From Rhodobacteraceae bacterium Alg231-30 (lineage in GTDB: Bacteria; Pseudomonadota; Alphaproteobacteria; Rhodobacterales; Rhodobacteraceae): a DNA stretch of 64,000 nucleotides. The stretch lies in NCBI GenBank assembly GCA_900143615.1, contig FREU01000002.1:538663-602662 (forward strand), read 5' to 3'. The translations under genes and the position numbers were made by a program. Below, in pieces: positions 8,040 through 15,461 of this stretch (position 1 is the stretch's first letter; each line of letters starts with the position of its first letter). A model generated the notes under the pieces. The model saw only the letters and a program-made list of their open reading frames with translations, searched no databases and was not told where the DNA came from.

Positions 8040-8546
8040 TTAGATGAAGGGATCGTAAGACCACTGGAGCAAAGCTTGGCGCTGCCGCGGCCTGCAAAAC
8101 ACATCGCCTGGGTAACAATTGGCTCGAACCTGTCTTGCGTGTCGCGCAAATGCCTTCCAACGGCCAATTTGAGTTCGGTCAATTTCAGTCAGTCGGCGCC
8201 CTAGATAGTATCGGCAATACCATTGAAACCACCCGCGAGGGTCTGGCCCGTAAATCCAACCTTTCTCTCGCCAAGCACCCAACGGTTGACGGCTTTTGAT
8301 GGCAAAATGGTTCAAGCTCACATCCGGCTGATCGCTGGTTTTGGCTTCGGTGAACCAAGAGTCCGGAAACTCATTGGTACAGTCGGAAAGGTATTTTCCC
8401 TCAAAAACGCCAAGTTTTAGCATCTCTTCTGGCGTGTAGTGAGGGCGAAAATCCTGAGCAATGCCTTCTCCGGTCTGCGTGGCCAGTTCATAGCGGTAGT
8501 CCGTCTGCATTTTGTCAGACACAAATATTCTCTGGCGGGGTGCCAT
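8040..8546 (-). CDS. Conserved hypothetical protein, convergent with the SDR gene
   Basis: A 168-residue soluble protein with no name I can assign. It is rich in aromatic and charged residues and has blocks that look strongly conserved: FRPHYTPEEMLKLGVFEGKYL, DCTNEFPDSWF, PLGAWREKGWIYGPDPRGWFQWYCRYYLGRR and CRPRQRQALLQWSYD. I recall similar sequences in other bacteria and in photosynthetic eukaryotes, without a known role. The ATG at 8546 is preferred over a TTG two codons earlier. It ends 12 bases from the SDR stop, tail to tail, inside the stress locus. Confidence 0.65.
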   Translation of the reverse strand: MAPRQRIFVSDKMQTDYRYELATQTGEGIAQDFRPHYTPEEMLKLGVFEGKYLSDCTNEFPDSWFTEAKTSDQPDVSLNHFAIKSRQPLGAWREKGWIYGPDPRGWFQWYCRYYLGRRLTEIDRTQIGRWKAFARHARQVRANCYPGDVFCRPRQRQALLQWSYDPFI

Positions 8547-8580
8547 GATCAATTTTGTCTTCGGTTCGGTCGTAGCCTAA

Positions 8581-8623
8581 CGCACTGTAGCCGGTGATCC
8601 CGCAAGATCACCGGCTGAGTGCG
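8581..8623 (-). terminator. Long hairpin downstream of the fasciclin gene
   Basis: An 11-bp perfect stem (8589-8599 with 8606-8616, loop CCGCAA) is extended by CGCACT/AGTGCG at its base (8581-8586 with 8618-8623). It lies 32 bases past the fasciclin stop. No T-run follows, so termination may be inefficient. Confidence 0.6.
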
Positions 8624-8654
8624 TGTCCACCTGGTGTTATGTGGTGTCCGCAGA

Positions 8655-9170
8655 TCAGTGGCAGTCAGGGCGTGTGCCGGGCAGCAACACTTTATCGACA
8701 ACATGAATCACCCCGTTGTCCGCCTCAATGTTCGCAATCACGACATTTGCCATTTCTCCCGTGCCGTCTGCGATCATCACCCCGTCTGATCCGGACGTGA
8801 TGCAAAGTCGCTCGCTGGAGAGCAGTGGCTTGAAATAGTTGGATCCAGCAGGGATCATGTCCGCGGTGAGTTTGCGGTCATCCACGTGGTACAAAAGCAC
8901 ATCAGTGAGTTGCTGTTTGTTTTCAGGTTTGAGCAACGTGTCTACTGTACCGGCGGGCAGCGCCGCAAAGGCATCATTGATCGGAGCATACACCGTGAAT
9001 GGCCCGGGACCGGACAGCGTCTCGGCTAAACCAGCAGCAGTTACAGCCGCCACCAGAGTTGAGAAACGGTCATCGCCGACGGCAATGTCGACGATGGTGT
9101 TCGCGTGCGCGGCAGCTGCCGATACGCTCAGTGCTACAGCGGCGATGGATGTCTTTAGCTTCAATGTCAC
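8655..9170 (-). CDS. Secreted fasciclin-domain protein
   Basis: A 171-residue protein with a signal peptide ending after SAAAAHA, followed by one FAS1 domain: DDRFSTLVAAVTAAGLAETL, GPFTVYAPINDAFAALP, LLYHVDDRKL and the closing NGVIHVVDKVLLP. The GTG start at 9170 is chosen because AGGAG lies eight bases upstream and it places the signal peptide at the N-terminus; an upstream ATG at 9239 would add 23 unlikely residues. FAS1 proteins mediate adhesion or bind hydrophobic ligands. The gene lies between the stress-locus hypothetical and the chrR terminator, so it may belong to the oxidative-stress response; that is inference. Confidence 0.85.
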   Translation of the reverse strand: MTLKLKTSIAAVALSVSAAAAHANTIVDIAVGDDRFSTLVAAVTAAGLAETLSGPGPFTVYAPINDAFAALPAGTVDTLLKPENKQQLTDVLLYHVDDRKLTADMIPAGSNYFKPLLSSERLCITSGSDGVMIADGTGEMANVVIANIEADNGVIHVVDKVLLPGTRPDCH

Positions 9171-9287
9171 AGGATTTACTCCTTGTCGATGTGCAGGAAT
9201 TGCACGGTTTTGCATTTGGTTTGTACAAGGAGTACGCATCCCTGCCGTCGCTGGATTTTCACCTCACGACGCTGTGACTAAGTGTTT

Positions 9288-9324
9288 TAAATAAAAAGAA
9301 ACCACCGGATTTTCCGGTGGTTTC
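9288..9324 (-). terminator. Rho-independent terminator of the rpoE-chrR operon
   Basis: A 12-bp perfect stem (9298-9309 with 9313-9324) with a three-base loop, followed on the minus strand by CTTTTTATTT. It lies 26 bases past the chrR stop. Confidence 0.9.
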
Positions 9325-9349
9325 AATAGCGGTAAAACTGGCTTTGAAA

Positions 9350-9985
9350 TCAAATTCGAAACAGCGGCTGTAATAGTCTCGGAACAAGCGCATTAAAGCG
9401 CAGTCTTGCGTCTGTGGCAGCCAAGCAAATACAGGCCGCACCTGGATCCGCGACAGGCGTGTGCTCTACGGTTTCGTCGGCGATTTCCAGATCTCCGACT
9501 CCAAATCTTCCAGTTTCATCGCTAAAGCTACCATGGAGGACAAGAGTCATTTCCAACCCATTGTGGCTGTGATCCGGCACAGCTTGTCCCGGCGGAATAT
9601 AAAGCAAACGAACAGATCCTTGAGCGTCCGCCGACAAAATATCCTGCCGCACGCCCATCCCAAGCTTTTTCCAGCGCGGCGCACGACCCTGCATGGCCTC
9701 AATAACTGGGCCAGGATAGATCCCGTTACGTTCGTAAACGGGTTCCGGCGTGAATGGCACGTCAAGCTGATCCAGAATGCTGTTTCTCAAACTGCTGGAC
9801 ACCGCCACGGCTTCCGTATCTTCCAAAATCACACCACCAACGGCCTGGTGCGCTTCAAGCGCCGCGCGGCAATGAGCGCACAGAGAAACATGGCTGGCCA
9901 CGGCCACGGCAAAGGCCTGTGGCAGGCTTCCAGCTGCATAGGCTGCCAAAATGGCGTCTGGCACGTGATGGGTTATGGCACTCAT
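9350..9985 (-). CDS. chrR: Zinc anti-sigma factor ChrR
   Basis: A 211-residue anti-sigma factor that holds RpoE inactive until singlet oxygen triggers its turnover. The N-terminal zinc-binding part has His6/His7, His32, Cys36 and Cys39 (HxxxCxxC), matching the ASD ligands of Rhodobacter ChrR. The C-terminal cupin carries His139, His141, Glu145 and His175, the same metal-ligand set and spacing as the known protein with an offset of about two residues. Its ATG overlaps the rpoE stop by four bases, giving coupled expression. All key ligands are present, so function is probably intact. Confidence 0.93.
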   Translation of the reverse strand: MSAITHHVPDAILAAYAAGSLPQAFAVAVASHVSLCAHCRAALEAHQAVGGVILEDTEAVAVSSSLRNSILDQLDVPFTPEPVYERNGIYPGPVIEAMQGRAPRWKKLGMGVRQDILSADAQGSVRLLYIPPGQAVPDHSHNGLEMTLVLHGSFSDETGRFGVGDLEIADETVEHTPVADPGAACICLAATDARLRFNALVPRLLQPLFRI

Positions 9986-10617
9986 TGTGTGAGGTCCTTT
10001 AGTTCATGTCGTAACCGCTGTAATCCGAGCCGGATGCGCGATTTGATTGTTCCGAGTGGTAGACCGGTTTGCGTGCTGATTTCTTGATGCGTCAGCTCGC
10101 CCAAGTAAGCTTTCTCTATGACCTCGCGCTGCTCTGGTTTGAGGGCAGCAAGCGCGCATTTCAACTGCGTTGTCTCCTGCTCCAAACCAAGGATTTGACT
10201 GGCGTCAGGCTCAAGCTCCGGTTCTTCTTTCAGCGCCTCCGGCATGGGGCGGTTTTCTTTGCGTGCGATGTCAATCCGACGGTTGCGCGCTATCTGGTAG
10301 ACCCAAGCTGATACTTGAGCTCGATGAGGATCAAACATGTCGGCTTTTCGCCAGATCGTCAGCATAACGTCTTGGACAATCTCCTCCGCTTGCTGCGGGC
10401 TTGCACCACCTTTAATGATGAAGCCTTTCAGGCGCGGCGCAAAATGGTCGAACAAGGCAGCAAAGGCCCCACGATCGCGGTCGTCACGTACCGCAAGCAT
10501 CCAAATGGTTTCGTTCGAGTATTCGGTTTTGACTTGAGACACAGGTTTTCTTTCGCGCCGAGGCGTCACTTTTTCGCTTTTTACAAGCTTCTGGAGATCT
10601 ATAGTCTGTGTCAACAT
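9982..10617 (-). CDS. rpoE: ECF sigma factor RpoE (ChrR-controlled, singlet-oxygen type)
   Basis: An ECF sigma factor with region 2 (FAALFDHFAPRLKGFIIKGGASPQQAEEIVQDVMLTIWRKADMFDP, then VSAWVYQIARNRRIDIARK) and region 4 (LKPEQREVIEKAYLGELTHQEISTQTGLPLGTIKSRIRLGLQRLR). It directs transcription of photo-oxidative-stress genes when ChrR releases it. The open frame starts at ATG 10617 (211 residues). However, the promoter-like element at 10622-10651 predicts transcription to start at about the same place, so translation more likely begins downstream at GTG 10569 or GTG 10542 (186 residues, near the 181 or so of the Rhodobacter protein). The four-base overlap with chrR indicates one operon. Confidence 0.92.
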   Translation of the reverse strand: MLTQTIDLQKLVKSEKVTPRRERKPVSQVKTEYSNETIWMLAVRDDRDRGAFAALFDHFAPRLKGFIIKGGASPQQAEEIVQDVMLTIWRKADMFDPHRAQVSAWVYQIARNRRIDIARKENRPMPEALKEEPELEPDASQILGLEQETTQLKCALAALKPEQREVIEKAYLGELTHQEISTQTGLPLGTIKSRIRLGLQRLRHELKDLTQ

Positions 10618-10621
10618 ATCT

Positions 10622-10651
10622 TACTTACGCAACCAACTAAGGAGCGGATCA
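10622..10651 (-). promoter_or_regulatory. Autoregulatory RpoE promoter candidate upstream of rpoE
   Basis: On the minus strand TGATCC (10646-10651), 18 bases, then TAAGTA (10622-10627). This fits the TGATCC/TAAG-type consensus recalled for Rhodobacter sphaeroides RpoE, which controls its own gene. It is the best match to that consensus I found in the window. Confidence 0.75.
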
Positions 10652-10704
10652 CTTTTTCAAGTCCTACCCAGTCTGCAATTGAAGCAACCAAAATCTCTCT
10701 TTGA

Positions 10705-10962
10705 ATGGCCGCTTTCAATCCCCTGTTGGGTTTTAGTGCAGTTGCAGCGAATGACCGCTTCCGCCCGATATGCGCGGGAACCGCGGGCTATGTCGCAGCC
10801 ATTCATGACCAGCATGGCAACGACATCAATAATCCTCATGCACATTTTGTTTTCTTCGACGTGCAGCAAAAGACCGGTGGGCGCGGCAGGCCCAAAAGCA
10901 CACTTGGCCTTGCTCGCAAACCCGCCTTTCGGCAAGAAAAGCTCAATGAACTTCACGAATGA
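10705..10962 (+). pseudogene. Possible HUH-relaxase-like fragment
   Basis: An 85-codon frame whose middle reads AIHDQHGNDINNPHAHFVFFD. A histidine-x-histidine pair flanked by hydrophobic residues, preceded by a second His/Asp cluster, resembles the metal-binding motif of HUH relaxases. It is followed by basic residues. Nothing else of a relaxase is visible, so if real it is a decayed fragment. The neighbouring primase fragment and IS6 remnant support mobile-element debris. It could also be a chance frame. Confidence 0.25.
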
Positions 10963-11015
10963 GGAAGGTGAGCAAGAAACCGATGATCTGACTTACAATC
11001 GCGCCGATTTTTGGA

Positions 11016-11528
11016 CTACGACTTCAAACTAGCAACTGAACTTTGTCCAACATATCTTGCAATCGTTATTGAAAGAGCATCGTAGTGAGGTGTCACTCCT
11101 TTAAAGTACGTGTGCGCCAAGGAATTTCTATGTTCCTTTAGGTTTCCTAGTTCCGATTTAAAGCCAACCGAAACGGGAGTTGGAATGGTTTTCTCAAGAG
11201 CCTCGTAACCATGAAAACCAACCAACGATGTAATCAAGGACACGAAGTGTTTCTGATACTCGAAACCATAGTTTCGTTTAACCTTATCGCGAATTGCCTT
11301 GCGATTTTTGTCGTGCTTTAAGGCTCTTACACACCCTCGCAATACGATGTCATCCATTGACAACTCAATCCAACCACACAGTTCAAGAATTGCCAATTTA
11401 GAGCAATAGCTGGCCTCCGTAGTCGAATTGGTTTTGCGATAGACACGATCCAAATAGATCAAATTCTTCTTAATATAGCTATGTGAGATCAACTCAGCAT
11501 GATGGCCTTTTTGTGCCGCGTCTGGCAT
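11016..11528 (-). CDS. HEPN-like protein (RxxxxH motif)
   Basis: A 170-residue, mostly helical protein. Residues 131-140 read KEHRNSLAHT: Arg134 and His139 form the R-x4-H motif that is the catalytic signature of HEPN ribonucleases, in the usual final helix and with the common RNxxAH form. The N-terminal helices (residues 17-75) fit the four-helix HEPN bundle. Many HEPN proteins are toxin or defence RNases; no antitoxin such as an MNT nucleotidyltransferase is adjacent, so this may be a stand-alone effector or a remnant. The start overlaps the divergent primase fragment by 30 bases and could lie further in. It sits in an accessory, AT-richer stretch with debris on both sides. Confidence 0.55.
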   Translation of the reverse strand: MPDAAQKGHHAELISHSYIKKNLIYLDRVYRKTNSTTEASYCSKLAILELCGWIELSMDDIVLRGCVRALKHDKNRKAIRDKVKRNYGFEYQKHFVSLITSLVGFHGYEALEKTIPTPVSVGFKSELGNLKEHRNSLAHTYFKGVTPHYDALSITIARYVGQSSVASLKS

Positions 11529-11833
11529 GACGCACCGAAAGACAGCTTCTTGTTTCTGTCCACGTCAAACCCCGATAGCAGCAAGTGGCGTGAACACATT
11601 GTACGCGCCGATAAGGTTAAGGCTGACTTGAACAGGTTCTTGCGCAATTATTCGCGTTGTGATCACAACATGTACTTTGGCGTGAACCCATTTTCTCAGG
11701 ATCGCCGTTTGAAAGATTATGCGCTGCCTACATCGTTGGGTTGGTGCGATATGGATGAGAGTAATCCAGACGCCTATAGACCACAGCCCAATCTTTTGTG
11801 GGAAACGTCGCCTGATCGGTTTCAAGCTCTGTG
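11499..11833 (+). pseudogene. Truncated RepB-type primase/replication protein, cut by IS6 remnant
   Basis: The first 110 or so codons resemble the N-terminal domain of plasmid or phage RepB-like primases: APKDSFLFLSTSNPDSSKWREH, NMYFGVNPFSQDRRLKDYALPTSLGWCDMDE, and RPQPNLLWETSPDRFQALW, the strongly conserved end of that block. After ALW at about 11833 the similarity stops and a different frame encodes an IS6-type transposase. The frame itself continues to a stop at 11918, but those last 28 residues are junction readthrough. The gene is therefore a fragment of a lost replicon or integrative element. Confidence 0.6.
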
Positions 11834-12154
11834 GTTGAGGCTCGTGAAAAGTTACGCGCCGCTGTCGGTGAGAGACACAATCTTTGGCGAGCGGTGGATC
11901 ACGAAGGCGAAGTCCTAGAAAGCTTCGTCACGAAGTAGCGCAATAGGAAGGATACGTTTGAACTCATAGAGAAATTAGTACGTAAGCATGGTCGGCCCGC
12001 ATCGTTCGTCATGGACCTGCTACGCACCTACGGAGCGGCAAAGCTCTTGCCGGGTGGCATGGCCTCTGCGCGGCGTAAGGGGCGGCTTCTCTTGCAGGCG
12101 GAGACTGCCTCGCTTTGGTCTGACCGCACCCTAAAGAGCGCACGACGGAATTGA
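11834..12154 (+). mobile_element. IS6-family transposase remnant (C-terminal part)
   Basis: The frame from 11834 reads VEAREKLRAAVGERHNLWRAVDHEGEVLESFVTK, then an in-frame TAG at about 11936, then RNRKDTFELIEKLVRKHGRPASFVMDLLRTYGAAK and a divergent tail to TGA 12154. The blocks LWRAVDHEGEVL and HGRPxxxVxDxLRxYGAA are characteristic of IS6-family DDE transposases; the second contains the usual second catalytic Asp position. The N-terminus is missing and a stop interrupts the rest, so the element is dead. Its left boundary cuts the primase gene. Confidence 0.65.
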
Positions 12155-12426
12155 CCTATTTGCGTACATCTCAAACGCTGAAGGCCAATTCAAAATTTGA
12201 AATTGCACTGAAGAAGCGGATGAGTGTGATATCTGAAAACAAGTGAACGGCAGCAATGCGCAGGTTGCGACCTTTGCAAAGTCGGTCCTTCAATCTACGA
12301 AATCGGGCAGAGGACGCTGCAGTGCGGCGTGAGAACCGGTCATTGGTGAAGGCCAACACGAATTTCAGGGGGTGGAGGTCGGCAGCGCTGACAAAGCGGT
12401 AATTTTTCACCTTATATCTACTTAGA

Positions 12427-12753
12427 TTAGAGTTCTGAAAACATCGCAGCCTCAACGGCATGGACTCCTATGCCTACGATTATTCCGGCAAAGATCAGTC
12501 CAACAAACGCATTTATAACCGCTAAAACTCGGCTCGCGGTTTTCTCAGGCTTGATGTCTCCGTAACCTACCGTGGTTGCGTTTATAAACGCGTGATAAAG
12601 GCTTGAACCGGTTGACCAGCCTTCAACCCTGCCCATCGCAATTCCTAATGCGCCTATCAAAATCAACAAAAACAACAGTATCGGCGATAGGTAGACCAAA
12701 TCCCGAAGGAAGACTGACAGGAAGATACAAATGTAGCTGGCGTCACATTCCAT
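12427..12753 (-). CDS. Two-TM potassium channel protein
   Basis: A 108-residue protein with the K+ selectivity filter TVGYGD at residues 61-66. One membrane helix lies before it (about 17-40), followed by a pore helix (SSLYHAFINATT) and a second membrane helix after it (about 77-98). This is the minimal Ion_trans_2 pore unit, expected to form tetramers in the inner membrane. There is no RCK/TrkA-N regulatory domain. GAGAGG lies upstream of the ATG. It follows the HlyD-like gene by about 30 bases in the same direction and is probably the third gene of that operon. Confidence 0.85.
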   Translation of the reverse strand: MECDASYICIFLSVFLRDLVYLSPILLFLLILIGALGIAMGRVEGWSTGSSLYHAFINATTVGYGDIKPEKTASRVLAVINAFVGLIFAGIIVGIGVHAVEAAMFSEL

Positions 12754-12783
12754 GCTGAACTTTACCTCTCTGCTGGTCGAAAC

Positions 12784-14010
12784 CTAATTAAACACCAGCG
12801 TCTTGACGGGAAGCAAAATGGCCTGCGCGCGCAGGACTATGGCGTTTGCGATCCCCATGCCATCAACAACCCTTGCAATGAAACTAGATAGTCCTGTGAT
12901 TTCACCGGCATCGATGTCCTTTGCCCGACTCGTATAAGCAACGCCAACGCAGGCACTGCCCAAAGGAATGCTTTCCAAGTGCTCTGGGAAAATTGGAGCA
13001 AGGAACACTGTAACCGTACCGGGGCGTGCCCTATCTTGCTGATCCAGCAAAATATCTCCCGGTCGGAATTGCCCGGCAGCTATTGCGCCTTGAAGCTCAT
13101 CAACTATCATTGGGATTATGGTCAAGGGTTTAGATGCACAGGTAATTTCCACCAGCATTCCCGGCTTGAGTACGTTTGCCGAGATCTGACTGAAAGCCGC
13201 GATAAAGCGTCCTTGTCCCGTGACATTGGGAACCAAGATGCCAGCGGGGCGCAAAATTGGATTAACGATGTCACCCGGTTTCAAGAGAAACTGCGTTACA
13301 GTTCCATCCACCTCCGCGAACACCGTTGATTTTGATATTTCATTCTCGGCCTCTTTCAAAATAGCCCGCGCAGTTTCAAGCTGTGCGGGCAGAAGAGTGA
13401 TCTGGCGCACTTTCGCGCCGTCGAGCGCTGCAAGCGCCTCCAAGCTCCGACTTTCAGCAACCGACACTGCCGTTGTCAGGCGCTCCAATTCCTGCTCGCT
13501 TACAACGGTGTTGTTTCGTTCTGCAACCTCCAAACGTCGTTCCAAATCGCTCGAGGCCTGAGCAAGATCAGCCTCTGTCGCCCCAACACGAGCAGTTGCA
13601 CTCGCAACTTCCGTCCCGGTTAGCCCCAACGCCGCCTCAATCTCTACAATGCGGCGCCGGGCTGTCTCGGCTGCTGCCTCCTGTCGGGTGGTGTCCAATC
13701 GAAAAATGGCGTCACCCGCAGTCACTCTGCCGTTATTGGAAACGAATACCTCTGCAACCCGGCCTCCGCGGTCGGATAGAATGGTAACCGTGCGAAACGC
13801 AGCCGACACGTTCTTTGTTGAAGGGTGGAAATAGAAGATCACAGTAATCAACGTCACGGCGAGGATCGCACATGCAGTGAGACCCCAACGCAATTCGTAC
13901 CAAACATTGAACAGGGTTATTTCATGGCCCCATCTTTTACCCTGTTTGTAATGCCGGAACAGGTAGTCTGGAACGATTGTGATCAGCGCTGAGAATACCA
14001 ACTCAAGCAT
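12784..14010 (-). CDS. HlyD/EmrA-type membrane fusion protein (YibH/YiaV-like)
   Basis: A 408-residue periplasmic adaptor. A membrane anchor lies at about residues 39-63, followed by a biotinyl-lipoyl-like strand (ILSDRGGRVAEVFVSNNGRVTAGDAIFRLDTT), a coiled-coil hairpin (about 105-210) and the returning barrel (FAEVDGTVTQFLLKPGDIV, PNVTGQGRFIAAFSQISANVLKPGMLVEITC). ATG 14010 has GGAGAG six bases upstream and overlaps the previous gene by eight bases; the frame extends to 14058 without support. There is no ABC or MFS partner. Instead the upstream gene is DUF3302, the arrangement of E. coli yibI-yibH and yiaW-yiaV. Confidence 0.85.
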   Translation of the reverse strand: MLELVFSALITIVPDYLFRHYKQGKRWGHEITLFNVWYELRWGLTACAILAVTLITVIFYFHPSTKNVSAAFRTVTILSDRGGRVAEVFVSNNGRVTAGDAIFRLDTTRQEAAAETARRRIVEIEAALGLTGTEVASATARVGATEADLAQASSDLERRLEVAERNNTVVSEQELERLTTAVSVAESRSLEALAALDGAKVRQITLLPAQLETARAILKEAENEISKSTVFAEVDGTVTQFLLKPGDIVNPILRPAGILVPNVTGQGRFIAAFSQISANVLKPGMLVEITCASKPLTIIPMIVDELQGAIAAGQFRPGDILLDQQDRARPGTVTVFLAPIFPEHLESIPLGSACVGVAYTSRAKDIDAGEITGLSSFIARVVDGMGIANAIVLRAQAILLPVKTLVFN

Positions 14011-14377
14011 CGTGGCTCTCCGGGAGGTCCGGTTCGGGCTTGAGTGGGAATATGTCATGTAAAGGCACGGCTGCGATTAGAATAGCGGCTATCCAGTAGG
14101 CATTGTTCAAGGTAAAGAGCGAGATCAACCCAAGCACACCGACCAATTGCATTTGGACCTTGTGTGTCCCGGCTGCCATGCGATCGGGAATGGCCTGCAC
14201 GGTAAAATAGAGTGCGCCAAAACCTAAGATCACGACGACGAGAAGCAATCCAACAAAAACCAGAAAACCGTCTGTCTCTCCCGGAGGTGTCACCCAAAAT
14301 GGGAGCCTTGCCAAAGCCTCATCAGAAATAGAACTGTTCAACTGTCCCCCCGTTTCCAAGTGGTCACATTCAAACAT
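14003..14377 (-). CDS. DUF3302-like small membrane protein
   Basis: A 124-residue protein with two or three membrane segments (about 37-62, 79-92, 93-108). The block VQAIPDRMAAGTHKVQMQLVGVLGLISLFTLNNAYWIAA resembles DUF3302 proteins such as YiaW and YibI, whose core has an IPxxIAxxxxHxxxxAIxxxGxxSLFTL pattern. Like those, it precedes a HlyD-type adaptor, here with an eight-base overlap. The function of the family is unknown. It is the first gene of a three-gene minus-strand operon that ends in a K+ channel. Confidence 0.6.
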   Translation of the reverse strand: MFECDHLETGGQLNSSISDEALARLPFWVTPPGETDGFLVFVGLLLVVVILGFGALYFTVQAIPDRMAAGTHKVQMQLVGVLGLISLFTLNNAYWIAAILIAAVPLHDIFPLKPEPDLPESHDA

Positions 14378-15461
14378 AACCGATTGAATTCAAAAAAACC
14401 AATTTTCTGCGGAAGCCGAGAAATATGCTCAATCTTGCGTGTGCAGCTTCGTCCGCTCCGTCGGCCTTTGTAACTCAGGTGTGGAGTCGATACTGAGAAA
14501 ACTTCCTGAGCATCGATAGGTCCAATTTGGGCTCAATCCAGTCATTGATCGCAAAAGTCGGCTGTAGACCTCTGGAACGTCTGCTTTGAGGAACGTGAGA
14601 TCCATTGATTGCAGTTGCAGCATCCTCGCTCCAAGTCAATTCTAGTTGGCCGTTTTGGGCTGGAAGCGGACGCGATCCGCTTTCTCCTTGAACAGCAGCT
14701 ATGCGCAGATAGTGCGCTTTGCAAAGTCGGGGAATGGCTGTCACCTAAGCGGACTTTGCCGACCTTTGATTTTCTGACTTCGCTTACGCATCATCCGGTC
14801 GCAGTTGCGGCACATGTTTTGCCGCATCGCGGCTCACGCCGGCGAAGCGGCCATCCAGCTCCGTCAAAAGTCACCAAACCAGAACCGCCCTTTCGCCGCA
14901 CACAAGACCAACACGAAAGTCGGGGACTTTCCCGCTGTTGCCTTTCAGGGAACCGTCTGCGCCGCTCGGGGTCTGCTGGAGCCTCAGAACAACTCGTCGG
15001 TTCGCCCCCTGACCGCCGGGGAAAAGCAGCACAGCAGACCGCCCATGGCAAACATGCCGAGGCAGGGAGGAGCGGGTTCAACCCGATGATGCACTGGCCA
15101 GCCCCAGAAATACGAAATCCGAGCGCCCCGCGCGGATTTCTCCTATCTCTTGCAAAAGGCGTAGCGAACGACCGTTACCCTGATCGAAACCGCCAAAATG
15201 AACAGCGTCGATCCCCAGGCGTGGCTAACATGGGTTTTGACACAAATCGCAGATCATGAAATTACACGCATGAACGAGCTCACACCCTATCGCTACGCTG
15301 CTACCGCAGCGTAGCAGGCACCGCTGGACCTGTGCCAGCGCACCTCTCCGGATCGTCAAAGGCAAAAGCGCACCTCAGCTTCCCGTTTCGCTTGCCTGCT
15401 CCGGCATTCATCGCAATAAGTTCAAATATAACTATTCCGTGAAGCATGGTCCGGAGAATAT
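14378..15461. other. Long stretch with no supported gene
   Basis: About 1.1 kb. Several frames are open, the longest on the plus strand at 14609-15259, but their translations are rich in Arg, Cys, Pro and Ser, lack hydrophobic cores and match no family I know. The bases TTTGCAAAGTCGG at about 14717 recur at about 12278, so parts of this DNA may be degenerate copies of a dispersed intergenic sequence. I see only a hairpin at 15292-15315. Confidence 0.45.
15292..15315. repeat. 10-bp perfect inverted repeat
   Basis: GCTACGCTGC and GCAGCGTAGC are separated by TACC, about 150 bases upstream of the cyclase-like gene. There is no T-run. It could be a structural element or a terminus of lost mobile DNA. 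Confidence 0.45.

Noticed and set aside
14609-15259. 216-codon plus-strand frame in the island gap
   Set aside because: Arg/Pro/Cys-rich, no hydrophobic core, no ribosome site and no family resemblance; several other frames are equally open in the same DNA.
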